Below, one piece after another: positions 34,468 to 37,063 of a DNA stretch of 37,063 nucleotides. The notes below the pieces were generated by a model that saw only the letters and a list, made by a program, of their open reading frames with translations, was not told the origin of the DNA and made no database searches. Made by a program: the position numbers and the translations under genes. Origin of the DNA: Pseudomonadota bacterium (GTDB taxonomy: Bacteria > Pseudomonadota > Gammaproteobacteria > Pseudomonadales > Moraxellaceae); assembly GCA_021833365.1 (NCBI GenBank), contig JAKBFV010000019.1:1-37063 (forward strand). Direction: 5' to 3'. Every line of letters starts with the position of its first letter. Positions within the stretch are counted from its first letter, which is position 1.

Positions 34468-35664
34468 TCACAGCGGTGTCGGGGGGGCGATGGCGATGGT
34501 CAGCGGTGAGCTGGCGGTGGCGATGCAGGCCAGGGCGTAGCCGGCTTCTTCTTCTTCCGGGAGCAGGCCGTGTGGTCCGGGCATGGCGACGCTGCCGGAG
34601 AGCACGCGCACCCGACAACGGCCACAGCCACCGAGGGTGCAGGAAAAGTTCATCGGCGCCTGCAGGGCGAGGCCGGCATCGAGCAGGCTCTGGCCGGCGG
34701 CGGCGTAGCCCTGCCAGCGCTGGCCATCGGCGGCGATGATGGTGAGCGGCTGCGCCACGCTGTCAGCCAGAGCCTGCTCGCGCCTGCCGGGAAGAAAGTT
34801 CTCCTGCTGCAGGTGCTCCGCCGCCAGACCCTGCGCCAATAGACTGGTGCGCACCGCCTCCATCATCGGCGCCGGTCCGCACTGAAATACCCTGAGATCG
34901 GCGGGCAAATCTTCGCCATAGGCCTGTGTGAGCAGGCGTGTGCATTGTTCGACGTCGAGACGGCCGCAGGCCCCCGACCAAGCCGCCGGAGCTTCCTCGA
35001 GGACATGCAGCAGGCGCAGACGTGGCCGGTACTGCCGCACCAGGGCATCGAGTTCATCGGCAAAGATGATCTCGTCGCGCCGGCGATTGGCGTAGAACAG
35101 GGTGATGCGGCTGTCGGCTTCGATGGCCAGAACACTGCGCAGTATGGCCATCAGCGGGGTGATGCCGCTGCCGCCACCGATGAGCAGGAGCTCGCGCTGC
35201 CTACCTGCTTGCGGTCGAAGGGTGAAGGCACCAGCGGGGCCGAGGACGTTGAGGCTGGCGCCGACCGCGACGGTATCGACGAGATGCTGCGAGACCAGGC
35301 CATCGGGCACGCGTTTGATGGTGATGGTGGCGCTTGTGCGCAGCGTGGCGGCGCTGGAGATGGAATAAGCGCGGCGATGTTCGCGGCCGGCGATGTTGAG
35401 CACGAGGGTGAAGAACATGCCCGGCAGAAACTCGATGTCGGCGCCGTCCTGGCGGACCAAGGTGAGGCTGATCGCACTCGGTGTTTCGTGGGTCACCGCC
35501 GTGACGCGCATCGCTGTCGTCGCCAGTGCGACCGGCTGGGGCGGCGGCTGACGGCGGCCAGCGGCCTGGGCATAGTGCTGGACCGTCGCTTTTTGGCCTT
35601 GCCCACGGGCTGCCCGCCAGAGGTCCTGGCGGAGGCTGTTGAGGCGGCGAATCAGGCTGGACAT
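34468..35664 (-). CDS. Ferredoxin reductase with C-terminal 2Fe-2S domain
   Basis: 398 residues in three parts. An FAD domain (45-155) carries RAYSIS (98-103). An NAD(P)H domain has GGGSGITP (163-170) and CGPAPMM (262-268). A plant-type 2Fe-2S domain has Cys342, Cys347, Cys350 and Cys380. This is the architecture of PaaE/HmpX-type reductases that feed oxygenases and desaturases. The first ~40 residues are basic. It sits directly upstream of the diiron gene and divergent from an AraC regulator, so it is the likely electron donor for the diiron protein. Confidence 0.92.
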   Translation of the reverse strand: MSSLIRRLNSLRQDLWRAARGQGQKATVQHYAQAAGRRQPPPQPVALATTAMRVTAVTHETPSAISLTLVRQDGADIEFLPGMFFTLVLNIAGREHRRAYSISSAATLRTSATITIKRVPDGLVSQHLVDTVAVGASLNVLGPAGAFTLRPQAGRQRELLLIGGGSGITPLMAILRSVLAIEADSRITLFYANRRRDEIIFADELDALVRQYRPRLRLLHVLEEAPAAWSGACGRLDVEQCTRLLTQAYGEDLPADLRVFQCGPAPMMEAVRTSLLAQGLAAEHLQQENFLPGRREQALADSVAQPLTIIAADGQRWQGYAAAGQSLLDAGLALQAPMNFSCTLGGCGRCRVRVLSGSVAMPGPHGLLPEEEEAGYALACIATASSPLTIAIAPPTPL

Positions 35665-35732
35665 GGTGATTTTCGGTCTCTATGGATGGGTCGGTGTGGC
35701 CGCTTTCACCCACCGTGCTGGCCACGATCAGC

Positions 35733-35769
35733 CTATGTTGCGGTGATGCCGGCCGCTCTGCTATGTTGC
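35733..35769 (+). promoter_or_regulatory. Direct repeats CTATGTTGC in AraC/reductase intergenic region
   Basis: CTATGTTGC occurs at 35733-35741 and again at 35761-35769, 28 bases apart start to start. AraC proteins bind as direct repeats. The site lies between the AraC gene and the divergent reductase/diiron operon, so it is a plausible operator for either or both. Confidence 0.45.
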
Positions 35770-35798
35770 CTGGGCGCAATAATTTGTGATTTCAGCTC

Positions 35799-36812
35799 AT
35801 GATGACGGCGGCGGATTTCCTCATTCCTGGCCAGTACATCCTGCAGGCCCTCGACGGCGACCTCCTCCCGGCGCCGGCCAAGGAAGGCCTGCGTGCGCGT
35901 ATCGCCGCCGCCGGCCAGAGTCTCGACCGCCTCGGTCAGGCGGAGGGCCGGGCACCGCTGCGCTGGTTGGTGGAGAGTCTGGCGGCGCCGACACCCGCGG
36001 CGGCCGCCGAGTTCGCCTGGCGCTTCGGTGCCGACGTGCGTCTCACCTCGCATGGTGGCCTGAGCATGCTGCTGATGGCCTCGACCACGGTGCGCGAAGC
36101 GATCGGCGCCTTGCGCTTTTTGCCGCTGCTGACCAACCAGGTATCGGCGCGTCTGGTGGAGGAGATCGGCGGGGGTGGCTTTTTACTCATCGAAGCGCAC
36201 ACCAGCGACGCCCTGCTCGCCGCCATGCCCATCTACTACGCCGCCGCCGCCATGCGCCGGCTGATCCGCATGGTGACCGGGCGTGAACCCGTCATCGTCA
36301 CCCATATTCCCGGCCCGCAGCCAGCCTTTCTGCAGACGATCGACCCGACCCTGTGGCGTTTCCAGGCCGCCGTCGCCGGTATCGAATTTTGTCGCGGAGA
36401 GCTCGATCAGGCCTGTCTCTTCGCCGATCCGGTCGCCTTTCATGCCACCGAACAGGCTTGTGCCAGCGAGTTGCCGGGTGTACTGCAAGGTCTCGATCTG
36501 GTGCAGCGTGTGCGCCGTCTGCTCGACGACCGTGAGCACTATCCCGACCTCGCGGAGGTCGCCGCGTCTTTGCATCGCTCGCGCAGCACCCTCAAGCGTC
36601 AGCTGGCGCAGGCAGGCAGCAGTTTTACGCAATTGCTCGCTGATTCGCGACGGCAGCGCGCCATCGCCGCCCTGCTCGCCGGCCAGCTCAGTGTGCAGCA
36701 GATCGCCGAGCGCCTAGGCTACAGCGACCAGGCCAACTTCACCCATGCCTTCAAGAAATGGACCGGCGTCACCCCCGCAGCTTTCAGCCGGGCAAGCCGC
36801 GCCGGGCGATGA
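35799..36812 (+). CDS. AraC-family regulator, OruR/Arabinose_bd type
   Basis: 337 residues. The N-terminal ~200 residues look like the Arabinose_bd-type ligand domain (SHGGLSMLLMASTTVREAI, with the EFCRGELDQACLFADPVAF block before the HTH). The C-terminal ~90 residues carry two HTH motifs: LAEVAASLHRSRSTLKRQL and IAERLGYSDQANFTHAFKKW with the conserved GVTPAAF end. Members of this type regulate catabolism of amino acids and lipids. It diverges from the reductase gene by 134 bases, and would activate the reductase/diiron operon. ATG 35799 and 35802 are both possible starts. Confidence 0.88.
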   Translation: MMTAADFLIPGQYILQALDGDLLPAPAKEGLRARIAAAGQSLDRLGQAEGRAPLRWLVESLAAPTPAAAAEFAWRFGADVRLTSHGGLSMLLMASTTVREAIGALRFLPLLTNQVSARLVEEIGGGGFLLIEAHTSDALLAAMPIYYAAAAMRRLIRMVTGREPVIVTHIPGPQPAFLQTIDPTLWRFQAAVAGIEFCRGELDQACLFADPVAFHATEQACASELPGVLQGLDLVQRVRRLLDDREHYPDLAEVAASLHRSRSTLKRQLAQAGSSFTQLLADSRRQRAIAALLAGQLSVQQIAERLGYSDQANFTHAFKKWTGVTPAAFSRASRAGR

Positions 36813-36836
36813 CCCTGCCGGCGTCGGCGCATGACC

Positions 36837-36849
36837 GCGCTGACAGCGC
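36837..36849 (+). terminator. Short hairpin after the AraC gene
   Basis: GCGCT-GAC-AGCGC followed by TTCTAC, 24 bases after the stop. The stem is only five pairs. Confidence 0.3.
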
Positions 36850-37032
36850 TTCTACAGGGCGAAAGGGAACGTCTTTCGTCGGTGCCTTCAAATCGTCGTC
36901 AGCCCCGATGGTGAGACCTCAGGATATCGGCCATGTCGAAGTGATTTTTTCGGCATAGGACGATCATCTCGCGGGGCCGTGCCGACACAGAAGGGAGTCG
37001 TTACCAGGCTTCCTGAGCCTCGGCGGGTGACA

Positions 37033-37056
37033 GGATGCGCTGCGCAACCCTCCTAC
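37033..37056 (-). repeat. REP-like palindromic element
   Basis: Read on the minus strand, GTAG (37056-37053) leads into GGTTGCGC-A-GCGCATCC, two eight-base arms with one mismatch. This head-plus-hairpin form, with GCGCAGCGCATCC, resembles RAYT-associated REP elements of Gammaproteobacteria that begin GTAG. It lies in a 250-base stretch without a gene. Only one copy is seen here; the window ends close to it. Confidence 0.5.
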
Positions 37057-37063
37057 AAGCGGA

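Noticed and set aside
37001-37063. C-terminus of a minus-strand protein entering from the right edge
   Set aside because: Twenty codons end in TAA at 37001, but they run across the REP-like palindrome and include consecutive rare AGG codons.

Overview
This is a GC-rich bacterial chromosome segment (hand counts of two 60-base lines: 41/60 G+C in the fadH gene, 22/60 in the low-GC membrane gene near 22.5 kb). Gene content points to a Gammaproteobacterium: FadH-type 2,4-dienoyl-CoA reductase, HemW, NsrR, UppP, Rfb rhamnose genes, a GMC oxidoreductase and an AraC/ferredoxin-reductase/diiron-protein cluster of the kind found in oil- and lipid-degrading lineages. Order and genus cannot be fixed from the sequence alone. 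I see no tRNA, rRNA, CRISPR array, transposase or phage gene.

Layout. 1-4.7 kb: 3' part of a GMC oxidoreductase, uppP, a large secreted lipoprotein, and an Rrf2/NsrR nitric-oxide sensor with a plausible operator. 4.9-6.0 kb: hemW. 6.1-22.8 kb: a composite surface-polysaccharide locus. It holds a GtrA / acetyltransferase / PIG-L deacetylase / polyprenyl-phosphate glycosyltransferase operon; a dprE2-dprE1-gtrA operon facing a HAD-UbiA fusion gene, which together look like a lipid-linked D-arabinose donor pathway best known from mycobacteria; an isolated GT2 rhamnosyltransferase-like gene; rfbB-rfbD-rfbA for dTDP-L-rhamnose followed by an ABC-type O-antigen exporter (wzm-wzt) and a GT9 transferase; and, on the other strand, rfbC coupled to a low-GC multi-spanning membrane protein. 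22.9-27.5 kb: an APC-family permease, a TetR regulator divergent from fadH, and a small secreted protein. 27.7-34.4 kb: exported proteins (two lipoproteins, one START-domain protein), a MerR regulator, and two diiron ferritin-like proteins. 34.4-36.8 kb: a ferredoxin reductase and a divergent AraC regulator. The window ends in a REP-like palindrome.

How the genes work together. The 6-23 kb region can supply two unusual sugar donors, dTDP-L-rhamnose in the cytoplasm and probably polyprenyl-phosphate-D-arabinofuranose in the membrane. It also holds two GtrA proteins that may move or present lipid-linked sugars, plus an ABC exporter for the finished chain. UppP at the left end recycles the same class of lipid carrier. 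The right third looks like lipid metabolism and oxidation: fadH for unsaturated acyl-CoA, and a two-component oxygenase-like system (diiron protein plus reductase) with its own AraC regulator. A second diiron protein has an adjacent MerR gene and a dyad over its promoter.

The strongest candidates for something little described are the mycobacterial-like arabinose-donor module with its HAD-UbiA fusion inside an O-antigen locus, and the pair of ferritin-like diiron proteins, one of which carries two exact E-x28-DExRH motifs.
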